DNA of 64,000 nt from Blastocystis sp. Blastoise. Lineage: Eukaryota; Sar; Bigyra; Opalinata; Blastocystidae. Position numbers and translations under genes: made by a program. Positions 1 to 25,343 of this stretch are shown in pieces. Position 1 is the stretch's first letter. Each line of letters starts with the position of its first letter. The notes beneath the pieces were generated by a model. The model made no database searches and was not told the origin of the DNA. It saw nothing but the letters and a program-made list of their open reading frames with translations. Location of the stretch: the NCBI GenBank assembly GCA_039096225.1, contig JBBPEB010000018.1:306003-370002 (forward strand), given 5' to 3'.

Positions 1-5382
<5,382 letters not shown>

Positions 5383-7185
5383 AGGGTATTAGAAGGATTA
5401 TATATATGTCTCGTTATTATATATATTTATATTTATAATTATTATTATAATTTTCAATTTCTTGTTTCTATGATTTCTACAAGTCTATCTTTTTATTCTT
5501 TCATTATACGTAGTATATATATATGTAATTATATATATTTTTATATATTTACTGTTAGCTTTTTATATCAAAAATATTAACAAATTCTTACAAAAATTTC
5601 ATCTTTAAAAAAAAAAAAATCATATTCTTTTCATATTTCCTTTTCTTTATTATATTATTTTATTAATATCTCATAAATTCTGCTTTTTCTTGGATATCTT
5701 CCTTTGAAGATATTTCTATCTGTTTCAATATTTATATTTATTTCATATTTATTTCATATTTTTTCATATTTATTATCAAATTCATATATATATATTTCTA
5801 TGATTTTTTTTATAGATTTATATTTTTATATTAATTATTTTTTTTGAACAATTTAATTTGTTTTCATTTTATTGTTTTTTTTTGTTTCTTGTTTTATTAT
5901 ATATATATATATCTTTATATTTAATTTATACTTTTTATTTGGATTATATTTATCCTTGGTCTATATATATATGTATATATATATAATAGTATCAATTCAT
6001 TTCTCTCTTTTTTTTTGTATCTATTTTTCGTAAATCAAATGTTTTATAAGTTCACAAGTATATATATAATAATATTATATATATTCTTGTGAATTATATG
6101 ATCATTGTTATATATATAATATTCTATATTTTATTTTTTATATTTTTCTATTTATTTTTTTCTATGTAAATCTTTGCTTCTTGATATTTCATTTTTTTTT
6201 TTTTAAATTAATTCTTATTTTTAGCATTTTCTAGATATTTTTTAACATTTATTATTATCATTTTTCAATGCGTATATATTTAATGTTTAGATATCTATAT
6301 ATTTGCTTTTAAACAATTATAAAATAATTGCCATTATTATATAATACATCAATTACATACAAATACCTTTCGTTGGTTTTTTGGTTTTTATTTTTTTTTT
6401 TTTATATATTTTATATGTTTTTCTTTATATATATATTTTATATGTTTCTTAAATATGTATATATATATTTTTTTATTAAGATAGACTTAATTCTCCTTAT
6501 GTTTTTGTATATAACATTTATATATATTCTTTTTTTTTCTTTCTTAGACTATCTAGTCTTTATATATTTTCTATAACTTGATATATAATCATGACCTATA
6601 TATATCCTCGTTCTAATTCCTTTTTGTAAAAGGTATACTGTTTCTTTTTCATATTGATTGCTTAGTTTATATATATATATATATTATTAATATACATATA
6701 GTCATAACCTTTGAAATATATGAGTTCAAATAGTTTATTATTTATAAAATCAATTATTGATTTCATGTTAGCTGTTATGGATATTGATAATATTTACAGT
6801 AATAATAAAAAAACATTTAGCAACGATTGGGTTCAATTTATAATAACATCATATCATGAACAGAAAACACATTTTTATATATGATTATAAAACAATAGAA
6901 AAAAAAAAGTTTGATTGAAATATTATATAAGAAGAAAATATATACATACATTTATTGTTTACAAAGAATAAAATACAAACATTACAAATAAAGATAATAA
7001 AAATAATTTTTATTTGTTGATACAGAAAAAAACGAAATATCGTTCACAATATAAATAGATAAATAGATAGATACATACATAAAATGATAGAAGAAAAATA
7101 GATATATTAATAGAAGCAACAAAATAAAATAAAACATGTATTTACGGATGTCATAATAATAATAAAAATATATTTATTATTATGT
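5383..7185. other. Intergenic, T-rich then A-rich, convergent gene ends
   Basis: About 1.8 kb separates the end of the surface-protein gene (+) from the end of the glycosyltransferase gene (-). It is T-rich on the left and A-rich on the right, with scattered TATATA runs. No frame with protein-like composition or splice structure was found. Confidence 0.75.
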
Positions 7186-9671
<2,486 letters not shown>

Positions 9672-10498
9672 ATTTAAGTCTCCCTTAAAGAAATCTATAT
9701 AAATGTAGTTATGATGATAAAAAACTAAGATTTCTTAATACTACTATATACTATATGGAAAGAAATAAAATGTGATTGTTTGACGTAAAGCCAAGTGAGG
9801 TATCAGAATAAAATCAGGAGAAAATAGTAATCATCAGGCGAAAATCGAAAATAATTTTATTTTGTTTTATTTGTGTGGAGCAAACGCCATCTTTTCAATT
9901 GCGTTTTTTTGTTTTTTAAAGCATTATGATATATATATAGTTGTTGATTTATCCTTTAAGTGACATATATTTTTAATATAAGTGTAAGATTTCATTTTTT
10001 TTCAATAAAATGTTGCCAATATTTTATGAACACATTTCTTAAACCTTGTTTCTAAGTTTATAAAAATAGTCATACACTTAAAGAACTATTCATGGATATA
10101 TTTAGGAAAATGATTCGTCAATAGCTTGATGATCTTTCAAAAATATACATATATGGCATTATTCGTTTATTATTTAATAAATTGGTTTTCTTGTATGAGT
10201 TTTTGATGAATAGAAATGTCTAAGTCACCATTATTATTAAGTAAATGAATTAATTGTCTCCTATTGAATGAGAAACAGGGTGAATCATATCTTTATTTAT
10301 AAAATGATTAATGTGGCGAGTGGTAAACATTAAAGAAGAAATAATTTTGCTCAATAATACAGTAAATAATACAAATTCTTTATAAAATAGTCAACACAAC
10401 TCTTTGAAAATAACATACAACAAATTCATTTTAATAGCAAACAGGTGATCAATAATATTTAAGAACAAACATATTATATATATCTATATAGACTCTAA
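9672..10498. other. Intergenic; 5' region of the GT61-like gene
   Basis: About 830 bases between the start of the GT61-like gene and the end of RUVBL1. It is less repeat-rich than the introns and should hold the GT61-like promoter. No gene or clear motif was recognised. Confidence 0.7.
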
Positions 10499-12875
<2,377 letters not shown>

Positions 12876-13280
12876 TATAAAAAGTTATAGACAAAATTAT
12901 TTAAAAAAGAAAAAAATAATTTGATCCTGGGAAAATCATATGAATCGATTAAAAAATGAGAATAATCTTAATTTAGTATTGAATTGGTTTTTTTTTTGTT
13001 ATTGTTGAAATAATACAGTAATATAGCATAGAATTACTTTGATAATTATGAATGATGTTTATAAAACAAAAATCAATATAAATTTAAAGAAATAGTAATG
13101 AAGAATAATGATAGAGTTGACATAATCAACAAGAAATAGAGGATTACTAGAATACAAATATATGAAATGATGATGAATAACAAAAATAAAGTTATATGTA
13201 AAGAAGAAGAAAAGAAAAGGAAAAAAAAAGGAAAAAAAAACAATAAAGAAAACATAGATACAAGTTGATCGATATATTTA
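12876..13280. other. Intergenic; RUVBL1 5' region and PFKFB 3' end
   Basis: About 400 bases between two head-to-tail genes on the minus strand. A- and AAG-rich on the + strand; a long Lys/Leu/Phe-rich minus frame (13073-13360) is a shadow overlapping the PFKFB tail. Nothing else was seen. Confidence 0.7.
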
Positions 13281-15717
<2,437 letters not shown>

Positions 15718-16371
15718 TTCTTAATAGATAAAGAAAGATCAAAAATTGTATTTTTTGATATTCTTTTCAGCTTTGACAAAAAAGGATGAAAGCAGAAACA
15801 AATGGCGTTTTGAAAAATGATTTGTGTTTTAGTGTAAATAGAGAAATAATCGTAAGAAAAACAGATTCTCCTTTTCTTAGATAGAGAATTCGTTGAGAAC
15901 TCTAATGAAATAATGATATTCTTTTATTCAACAAATTTTTAATGTTATGTATGTAATTAGAATTTTCTTTTTAAAGAATAGGATTATACTATAATTTTAA
16001 TCTGTATTTTAACTATACTTTGAATGTTCGACTCATAGTTATTGTAAATATATATATTAATAATAATAAATTTAAATTGTTAACAAACAAATGAAATATA
16101 CACATATAATTACAATTCGAATATATTAATATAAAGATAAATTCAGAACTCCATCAAGAAAAAAAAGAGAAAGGTCATGAATAATATATATTTTGATAGT
16201 CATAAAAGAATCTAGATCTAAATAAGAAAAAAAATAGAATAGATTGATTTATCAAAATTACTAATATATATAATATATACTTTATAGTTTTGAGTATTTT
16301 GATATTTTAAAAGTTAAAAAATAAAATGTATTTATTTATTTATTTAAAAATATATATAGTAATTTGATGAT
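15718..16371. other. Intergenic; PFKFB promoter and NHP2 3' end
   Basis: About 650 bases between two minus-strand genes. A/T-rich with short TA runs near 16050 and 16265. No ORF, RNA fold or terminator was recognised. Confidence 0.7.
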
Positions 16372-16998
16372 TTATAAAGTAGCATCAAGTTCTTTGATTT
16401 CATTATAAACTTCATCATATTTCTTCTTTTCATCAAAATCTTTATTAAGTACAATATGAACAACACTGGTAGGTCTCTTAGTAGTAGCAGATTCACCTAA
16501 TTCTTCCTAAATAAGAATATAATTACAAATGAAATGTCTTTTATTCTTTAAAAATAAAAATATATTTTTATAATTCACTTTTTTTTAATATTCAATATGA
16601 TAATGATATATATATATATACTTTGGTAGGAATGAAAACATAGGGAATACTGTTATCTTCACATAATACAGGAATATGAGAAATAACATCTACAGGATAA
16701 ATATTACCAGCTAAAATAACGAGTCTAAAGAACGATATTTAGATTATAAACAATAAATTATAATAGAAAAAGAGTATTTCGAAGAAAATAACAATAAATT
16801 AGAGTCTATATACCCCTTTTCACCCTTTCTGATGGATTTGATGACTTCTTTAACACCTCTACGAAGACACTTTGATTTAGCAGCCTTCTTGACAATCTTG
16901 AAAACCTTCTTAGTCAATTTCTTTCCAGCTAAGGGTTTTGCAATAGGAGTCATATAAGTGGGACCAGTCACAATTTGTTCACTTTCACTATCAGACAT
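16372..16998 (-). CDS. NHP2: H/ACA snoRNP core protein NHP2 (L7Ae family)
   Basis: Exons 16998-16814, 16724-16622, 16506-16372 give 140 residues. The start MSDSESEQ gives a short acidic leader as in NHP2. The body follows the family: PIAKPLAGKKLTKKVFKIVKKA, the RNA-binding stretch RRGVKEVIKSIRKGEKG, then LVILAGNIYPVDVISHIPVLCED and PYVFIPTKEELG. It binds the kink-turn-like fold of H/ACA RNAs with dyskerin/Cbf5, Nop10 and Gar1 and so acts in rRNA pseudouridylation in the nucleolus (and in telomerase RNA in some lineages). The pattern fits NHP2 better than SNU13 or L7a because of the N-terminal PIAKPLAGKKL block and the length. Confidence 0.95.
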
Positions 16999-17714
16999 AT
17001 TTATTAATTCACGTAGAGTTAAAAATAAAACATTAAACAGTTTTATGGAATTTAAGACCATAAAAAGAACCACGACTTTTATCATTTTATACTTGGATCT
17101 CTCTATTTTTTCATATTTTTTATTATGCTTTGTTTTCTTATTGATCTCTAAGATTGATTAGAATGTTGATATAATGTACATTGTTTTTATGTTATTTGGA
17201 ATGAATAACAATGATGTAGAAGAGAATAGTGTCAGATATAGAAATATTGACTTGTTGTTATAATTGATTCATTTGTATATTATTCATATCATGAGATGAT
17301 ACTCAATCATTTAAATGAATTAAAAATGAGCTATAGGAAACATTATGAAACTGTATGTCTTTCATCAACTTGAAAAACGATTTAAAATTACTCTTAATTG
17401 CATGTTCATTTAACAAACATCATTTATATAGCATTTATACTAAATTTATCTCTGAATGACACAAAAGAAAATATATAAAATATCAATGAAATACATAGGA
17501 GAGAATATACAATAGGTGGTAATAGCAAAACATGAATTAGAGATAGCCATTATCTTCTTTCTACAAGAAGATATACGCTCAAAACTTGAAAAACACATTT
17601 GCTTTTTTATCTTTTTAAATAGTATTCATCACATTCCATTTCATTTCTATCTCATATCTTACATCCAGAGTATCTGATAAACATTAGAAGCATAAAAAAT
17701 TATTATTTAAAGCA
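16999..17714. other. Divergent promoter region, NHP2 (-) and PH-RCC1-TBC (+)
   Basis: About 715 bases between two divergent starts, so both promoters should lie here. Less repeat-rich than introns. No known motif or RNA gene was recognised. Confidence 0.7.
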
Positions 17715-18756
17715 ATGGAAAATGATATCGTTAATGAAACATTTGTTGAAATCTTATGTATATTTATTATATCATTATCTAATATCATTCATAATAGATT
17801 CAAGTGAACTTTTATTACTAACTTCGTTTTTTTCTTCAGAATGTAAATTCTTTGTTCTTACATATCCTTTATTCTTATTCTAAAATAATCTACGTATTAT
17901 TTAAATCCTTAATTGAAGCTACAAAACGATATTTAGTTTATTATGATGATAAAAACAATTTCTTAATGGATGCCAGCAAACCAAAGTGTGCTTGGCATAT
18001 TGAAGATATCGAAAGTATTTTTATTATAGAGTAGCAATCAATAGTTATATCTAGAAATATGTAATTCGTCTCTTGATAAGGATATGATTGAAATTCACCT
18101 GGATGATGTTGTATATTTTTCTTTTTAATTAGTTTTTAACCTTTATTTTTAATGAAATTTGTTTGTAATTCTTCAATTTCTATTCTATATAGGTATTTTT
18201 TCTTCGTTCTTCTGAAACAAAAGATCTCGAAAAACTCATTCTCCTTTTCAATTATTGTAAAAGCTTACATACGTATAATTACTATATATGCTATATTTTT
18301 TATATTTATATATATATATTTTATTTATAGATATGATAATTCATTTGATTCAGCAAATAGTATTCCATGTCCCTCATTAGATACTTCAGAATCACATGCT
18401 GAAACTCCAGAATCTTTACTTGAACCTCCTTTAGAAAATAAAAATGATATATTAAAAGAAAATCTCTTTGAAGAAGTTACCTTTAATTTGAATTCTATAT
18501 ATGAAATATCAAGGCAATTTGAATGTGATATCAATGAAATCACAAGAGATCTTCTCAATTCCTTTTCTATCATAGGTATATATATAATTTTATGTACTAT
18601 TAATTTATATAAATCTTTTTTTTTTATTATCTTTATCATATAGTATCTATACCTATAAATGATGAATGATCTATATTTATATAGATATACCATCAGATAT
18701 GATATCAAATTATTCCACGAAATTATCTCAAGACATTGGACTTGTTATTGATGAGC

Positions 18757-18827
<71 letters not shown>

Positions 18828-21511
18828 ATAATAATATTATTATTATTATATTATGATTATAGTATTATTATTATTATTATAACTTTCTTTAATATCATTT
18901 CTAATAAGACATATTAAATTATTTAGTCATTGTATATTACTCTATTTAACTCGCTTCTCTTTCATAATTCAAATGAAGTCACTTCCAATGCTTCAGGTAC
19001 TCCTACAGTTACCTTTCGAACTCATTCTAAACGACCTTCTCGTGGGAATATCATTGATATTCCTCAGAATTCTCCGTTATTCTACAAATATACATTATTT
19101 AAAGATTTATTAAAATATTGGAAGAATAAAATTCAATTGAAATCTGATTTTGATATGGAGAAGCGATTATCTTCTGTATGTCCTTTACAAGCTTCTAATC
19201 TATCTTTAGATACTACTCCTTCTGACCAATCTATATTACAAAATAGATCCATGAATAATGACTTAACTGTTCCTACAGAACTAGAAATCATTCATAATAA
19301 TATAAATAGCAAGGATATATCAGTATCATCTTCTATTCCACAAATATCTACTGATACTTCTATAATTCCTATGAATACAATAACTACTGCTACTACTACT
19401 TCTATAGATCCTCTTCAAACCTCTATGTCTATCTCAGCATCACTTCCTTCTCTCTCACGTCGACCTTCTTTTCCTTCTTCTGCACCTCCATCTCGACCTC
19501 TATCGACTTCTTCTATTAAATCAACATTTCTACGATCTACTTCTTCAACTTCTTCTTCTTTATCTTCTAATGTGTCTTTTAATACTGTAATAACTATACC
19601 TAATTCATTAAGTGATGATGACCAAGGAAATATGAGAGACTGGGTACTTAAAAATAGTATTCCTGAACAAAGAAATCCAAGTATCGATAATAATAATGAT
19701 AATAAAGAAAATAATAGTGATAGTAATAAAGAAAGTAATAGTGATAGTAATAAAGAAAATAATAATGATAATAAAGAAAATAATAATGATAATAAAGAGA
19801 ATAATGATAAAAATGAAGAAAACAATAATAAAAATACAATACATTCTATCTTACCTTCGAATCAAAAAAATAATAACATATCTGTTATTCAATCGCCTAT
19901 AGATAAAAACCAAGAAAGAAAAGAGAATGAAACAATGAATTCCAATGACATATCGTCAAATATCAATGATAAATCTATAGATATACAAACTAAACAAATA
20001 AGTCTTTCTTCTCTTACAACTACTTCCATACCTTCTATTGTTCCTCTATCACAAGATCAATCAGACCCTGTTATCTTACCTTCTAAACAATTACAATCAT
20101 CAATTATTCTACCCCCTTTGGAAAAACAATTTGCTTCTCCTCTTCCTCCAAAGAAAAACATTGGAGAAATAAATACTATTCCTGTATTGAATACTACTAT
20201 GAATCTGGAAGAAAAAGAGAAGAAAAGACGACAGAAAGTGATAGATATTTCATTATATAGATATATGCAAGATAGTATCAATCAGAATAATGACATTGAA
20301 GATTTATCTTGTATATAGAATATTATATTTCAATATATATATATATATACATATTCTATATCTATATTATTTGTATAGTACCGAAAACTCAAGTATATTT
20401 ATGGGGATCTATAGGATATAATGAGTGTCACCTTAGTGTATATATATTAAATATCTGTATCTTATATATACAGTTATATATAATCGTTTTGTCTCATATA
20501 TATATTATATACTTATATATATATAGGCAAACGAATATATGTTTCCGAATTTATATACTCAAGATATAGTTGATATTGCTTCTGGTGAAACTTCTTCAAT
20601 GTATATATAAATATATTATAATCTATCTATATATATACATCTAAATAAACAACATAATATCTTATTCCTTTTAGTTTCTTGACTTCAGTTGGAGATGTCT
20701 ATATATATACTCATTCTTCTTCCACTCCTCCCGTGATTATTCAGCAATTTTCAATTAATAGAACCTTAGATGTATTTTACTAAATACTATTATTATAAAC
20801 ACTTTTTCATTATGATAAATTATTATATATATATATTCTACAGTTATTAAACGTATATATACATTTTCACTCTACTTATATTTTATTAGAATATTCAAAT
20901 CATATCAATTGCGGCAGGTCAGAACCACTTTTTGGCGTTAACGAGCGAGGGAACAGTGTATTCGTGGGGTGATAATTATTATGGGGAATTAGGTCATAAT
21001 GATATGAAACCTTGTAAATCCCCACGGTTAATAACTGAATTACTATCGGAGAATATTCGTAGTGTAAAGTGTGGTTATAATAATAGTTGCGCTATAACCG
21101 CGGGAAACGACGTATATGTATGGGGATGTAATGAAGAAGGTCAACTAGCTGTAGGAACCACAGAGAATGTTCTAAAACCTATTAAAGTATATTATTTATA
21201 TATTATATATAAATAGGAGTATTTTATTTATTCATTTAGATAATATATATTTATATATATAGATATCTTTCTTTGTTCAAAAGAAGAAGAAGATAGTGGA
21301 GTGTTCTCTAGGATATGATGCTTCCTTCTTTATTTCACAAGGTATATATATATATATAATTATTGTATAGCCATAAGAAAATGATATTTCATTTTATTAT
21401 TATACTTAATTATTATCATCACATATTTTTATTTTCTATGTTATTATTATTAATATAATATATTCATTTCTATTTAATATGATTCGTACTCTTTCTCATA
21501 TCAATTCTTTC

Positions 21512-21558
<47 letters not shown>

Positions 21559-24139
21559 TGGCTGTTTATATGGCTGTGGATCGAATGAGTATTTACAATT
21601 GGGTCATATCGATTATTCTCCAATTACTGTTCCCATAACTATTAATGGATTTAAACTTGGTAAAAATCAAATTCCCGTGAAAACAGTTGTTAGTGGGTGT
21701 ACTCATTGTATTGCTTTAGATACCAATGGTTCATTGTATATATATAGAATCATTTCTTTGTTTATCATTCTTTTATGTCAATTATATTATCTTCTTCAAT
21801 TTATATATATATTAAAAGAATATTTCATTTTAAAATAATATATATATATAGATATGCCTGGGGTAGTTCTATATATGGTAGTTTAGGTGTTCGTTATTCT
21901 TTAGAGAATACTAAAGAGAATTATTCTCCAATATCTCTCTCTTATCCTACTCCTATTTATTTCCATCCTCCTCTTCTTCCTAAAGAAACTATAGTAGATT
22001 TACAAGCAGGATTAAATCATAATATTATTCGTACATCATTGAATCATATATATATATGGGGATTAAATGCAAGTGGATGTCTAGCTATTCATTCTTCTGA
22101 TTCTATTATTAAAGATATATATAATAATGAAATTATTATGTGTCCTACACTTGTTAATGTTCCTTCTGATTCTGATGAATATATAAATACAAATGATATT
22201 CGTAACATCGTATTTGTCAAAGCTGGGTGTTTCACCACGTTTATTGTGAAGAAGAATTCTACATATATAACTGATAATAAGCATAGTATATATACATATA
22301 TATATCTTTTATTTCTTTTTCAATATACCTTCTCTAAACTCTTCTTCTATTTCTTTATATTGATTATATAAATTACTCTTTTCTTTTAATAATATAACAA
22401 TATGATGTGTTTCTAGAAGTTTTGATGAATACCCCCGCAGATCCCTCAATCCGTTACAAACAGTACCAAATGGATAATCCATCATTAGATATATGGACCA
22501 ATAAATGGATACCTTCTTTAAAGAATGATATTTCTGTTTCTGAAAAGATATCGTCTGCATTATACCAAGGGGTACCTGCATCTATTCGAGGTCAAATATG
22601 GATATTATTAATTGGTAATAATATGAAGATTAGTAAAGAATTATATAAAAGATTAGAAGGATTAAGAGAGACTTTATTATTACAACAACATATGAATTGT
22701 TCACGTTATTTATATTCTAGTATATATAGTACAGTTGGTATAAGTAAACGAAGTCTTCATAGAACTGATGAGGGAAAAGATGGAGATCCAATAAATTCAA
22801 GTATTGATGAGTTTTTATCATTTAGTTCGATTCAGGAGCGACTGAAAGTGGATGTACCTCGAACATTCAATGAATCTAAGTTATTTATAAATGGTAGTAT
22901 ATTAAGTAATCGTTTATATAAATTGATGGAATTATTTACTTGTTGGCGAAGTGATATAGGCTATCATCAAGCTATGTCTTATATAGGAGGAGTATTAACA
23001 CTACTTATTAATGATGAATATTTATTATTTGTAGCTTTTACAAATCTAATGACAAAATATCATTTCCTAAGCTTTATACAAGTTAATGATCATTATCAAC
23101 AGTATTCTATATATATATATAGTTATTAATGAAGTCTTCTGATAGATTTATTTTGTTGTTGTTGTTTGATTTATTTGTTTTTTGTTGTTGTTTGATTTAT
23201 TTAATTTATTGTTTTTTTGTTGATAAAGGTTTTATTGTATTATATATATATTGGAATCGTTTAATATATAAAGTAACTTTGTTTTTATTATTATTTTTAA
23301 TATTATATATATATATATTTTTAATTTTTATGCTTATTTAAAAAATATTTTTATTGTTGCTATAAGAATATGTATTACTCAACTATGTTTCTCTATAGGC
23401 AATATAGTTCTCTTTTTTCTAAATACTTATTACAATGTTATCCTTCAATATCAAATCATTTACAAGAGAATACAATTATGATTGGATTCTTCTTCTTATC
23501 CTGGATGCAAACTCTCTATTTATCTATTCTTCCTCTATCTGTATATATATAATTATTATTATTATTATCATTTCATTATTATTTATTTTTCTATCTATCT
23601 ATGTTTCATTATATATATATTTATATAGATGGCTTATAGATTATTAGATTTCTTCTTTTATGATGGACCTATATTCTTATATAAACTTGGATATGCAATA
23701 TTATATTTATTTAAAGACGATATTCTCTCTTTCGACCAAGAACAACTTTATGCAGTATTCTATTCTTTATTATAAATTTAATATTATATTATTTATTATT
23801 AATTATAAATTTAATTATATTTATTCTTTATTATAAGTTTAATATTATATTATTCATCATTTATAATAGATTTATTTATTTATAACAATTATTATATTTA
23901 TTATTATATACAATATTTATTTATTACATATTAATCAACTATTAATTATATTTGTTTACATTCTATGCATATGCTGCTTATAGTTATTAACAAAAAATAA
24001 TTCAATGAAAGATCTTTGGCAGTCTAGAATTACTTTAGATAAAGTTATATCTGTTGTTCGTCTTATCTCTATTCCTCAGTGTAATCAAGATCTCCAACAA
24101 ATATCTCATTCTTTCTGGAATTCAGAAGAAAATGAATAG
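17715..24139 (+). CDS. PH - RCC1 propeller - TBC (Rab-GAP-like) protein
   Basis: Twenty exons: 17715-17757, 17798-17861, 17923-18014, 18055-18110, 18193-18272, 18331-18575, 18685-18761, 18927-20310, 20379-20437, 20527-20600, 20675-20771, 20844-20852 (9-base, optional), 20890-21186, 21263-21341, 21558-21735, 21852-22285, 22417-23101, 23399-23540, 23629-23754, 23984-24139; 1458 residues. Residues about 20-115 form a PH-like fold (KFFVLTKRYLVYYDD ... VVFFLRSSETKDLEKLI). A Ser/Asn/Lys-rich linker fills the large exon. Seven RCC1-like blades follow (QNHFLALTSEGTVYSWGDN, NNSCAITAGNDVYVWG, CTHCIALDTNGSLYAWGSS). The C-terminal TBC domain (GVPASIRGQIW) keeps the Arg finger (DVPRTF) and the Gln finger (DIGYHQAM), so it may be an active Rab GAP on a membrane bound through PH. 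Intron 2 is a U12-type AT-AC intron. A split into two genes is unlikely: the RCC1 and TBC exons join in phase across a canonical intron. Confidence 0.85.
17862..17922 (+). other. U12-type AT-AC intron in the PH domain
   Basis: Donor ATATCCTTTA, branch element TCCTTAAT at 17906-17913, end GCTAC at 17922; 61 bases, phase 2. Splicing gives CKFFVLTKRYLVYYDD, a typical PH strand pair. The GAAG acceptor nearby would shift the frame to a stop. Confidence 0.92.
18763..18822. repeat. (TA)n tract inside an intron
   Basis: About 30 TA dinucleotides follow directly on the GT donor of intron 18762-18926. The donor is itself the first repeat unit with G in place of A. Confidence 0.95.
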
Positions 24140-25343
24140 TTTTATATATATATAACTAATTTATGCTCTCTTTCTTGTAAATATATATATATATATCAAT
24201 TTTGTTTTGTTTTCTTATTATTCTATGTTCAATACTTCATATTTATCATTTTATGTTATGTATTTGTTTTATATATCTAACAAAATGAATCATATATTTA
24301 AAAGAAATAATGTAGCATACATATCATTCTACATAAATATAGACACTAAATCTTCTTCTATATATAATAGAAATGACTCTGTTTCTTTATACTAGTAATA
24401 TATTGCTCATTTTCTAGCATTCACTATGATTTTCCTATCATAACCAGTTTTATCAATGAACCTTAGATTATATACCTGTGTCATACTTAGTTTTATGGTA
24501 TATAACTAAATGTAAATATGTTATGATATCTATATAAACTCTACTAATAATAAGAGACTCATACGTGATATATATATAAACTTAAAAGTAACTAAAATAG
24601 AGTAGCTGACTACTTGTAGAGTTTTACAAGCCACAAAGGGAATAAATAATGTTATCTACGTTTAAAATTATGTTTCATAGGCTACATATGTATTTTTCAA
24701 TTTGAAAATAATATATTTCATTTTAAAATTCTTTTCTAAAACAGTTTCTAAAGTATTCATTACAAATTCGTGTCAAATCATCACCATCATTATGGTATTC
24801 ACCATAAAGGATTGTAGTACATGACTCTCATATATCTCAGAAGGCTGAGACAATATATAATCTAGAATAATTAGTGAATTTACATACCTCACAAAATGGA
24901 TCAGTATTTTTATTTAAATAGAACTTTATGTTTTCTTTTTAATATGATTCAATATAATAAATAGTACATTCATCTAAGAAAACACGTATTCCAATGAGTA
25001 TCATACTTCATAAAAATGTGAAAATTTTCATTTTTGGCGCCTTCAATGTCTTAGAGACTTAGAGATTTAGTTATTTTTCTATTACAAATAGTGAAATGAG
25101 ATGAATAAAAGACTAAATATAAAAAAGTCAAAGTAATAATCGTGAGAATTCATTAAAAATGACTATAAATATTTTGCCAAAAATGAGAAATTAGGGTGGG
25201 GGTAAATCAAAAAGTGATTAAAAAAATATGCATGTTTATATTTCATAATGAACCCAGGGGTTATTTTGTTTTTTATTTTTTACACATTTTTCCCAGCAAC
25301 CTGTCAATTCACTTTGTTATAATTTCTCCACACATAGAAAAAC
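24140..25343. other. Intergenic upstream of RPL8
   Basis: About 1.2 kb. It includes G-rich GGGTGGGGGT near 25195 and CCCAGGGG near 25255, both rare in this sequence and within 150 bases of the RPL8 start, so they may be promoter elements. TAATAATCGTGAG at about 25135 resembles a motif seen upstream of other genes. No coding or RNA gene was found. Confidence 0.6.

Noticed and set aside
16958-17161. Plus-strand frame opposite the NHP2 start
   Set aside because: It is antisense to a clear gene and has no family pattern or splice logic of its own.
18015-18034. TAG at 18032 as the end of a short PH-domain gene
   Set aside because: Splicing 18015-18054 (GTATTT...ATCTAG) continues the PH fold in phase through two more exons, so the stop is intronic.
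19415-19902. Minus-strand and shifted Ile/Leu/Phe frames opposite the PH-RCC1-TBC linker
   Set aside because: They mirror the Asn/Ser/Lys-rich repeats of the coding strand.
22286-22416. A separate TBC gene starting after the RCC1 region
   Set aside because: The spacer is a normal GTATAT...TTCTAG intron, joins in phase, and leaves no room for a promoter or terminator.
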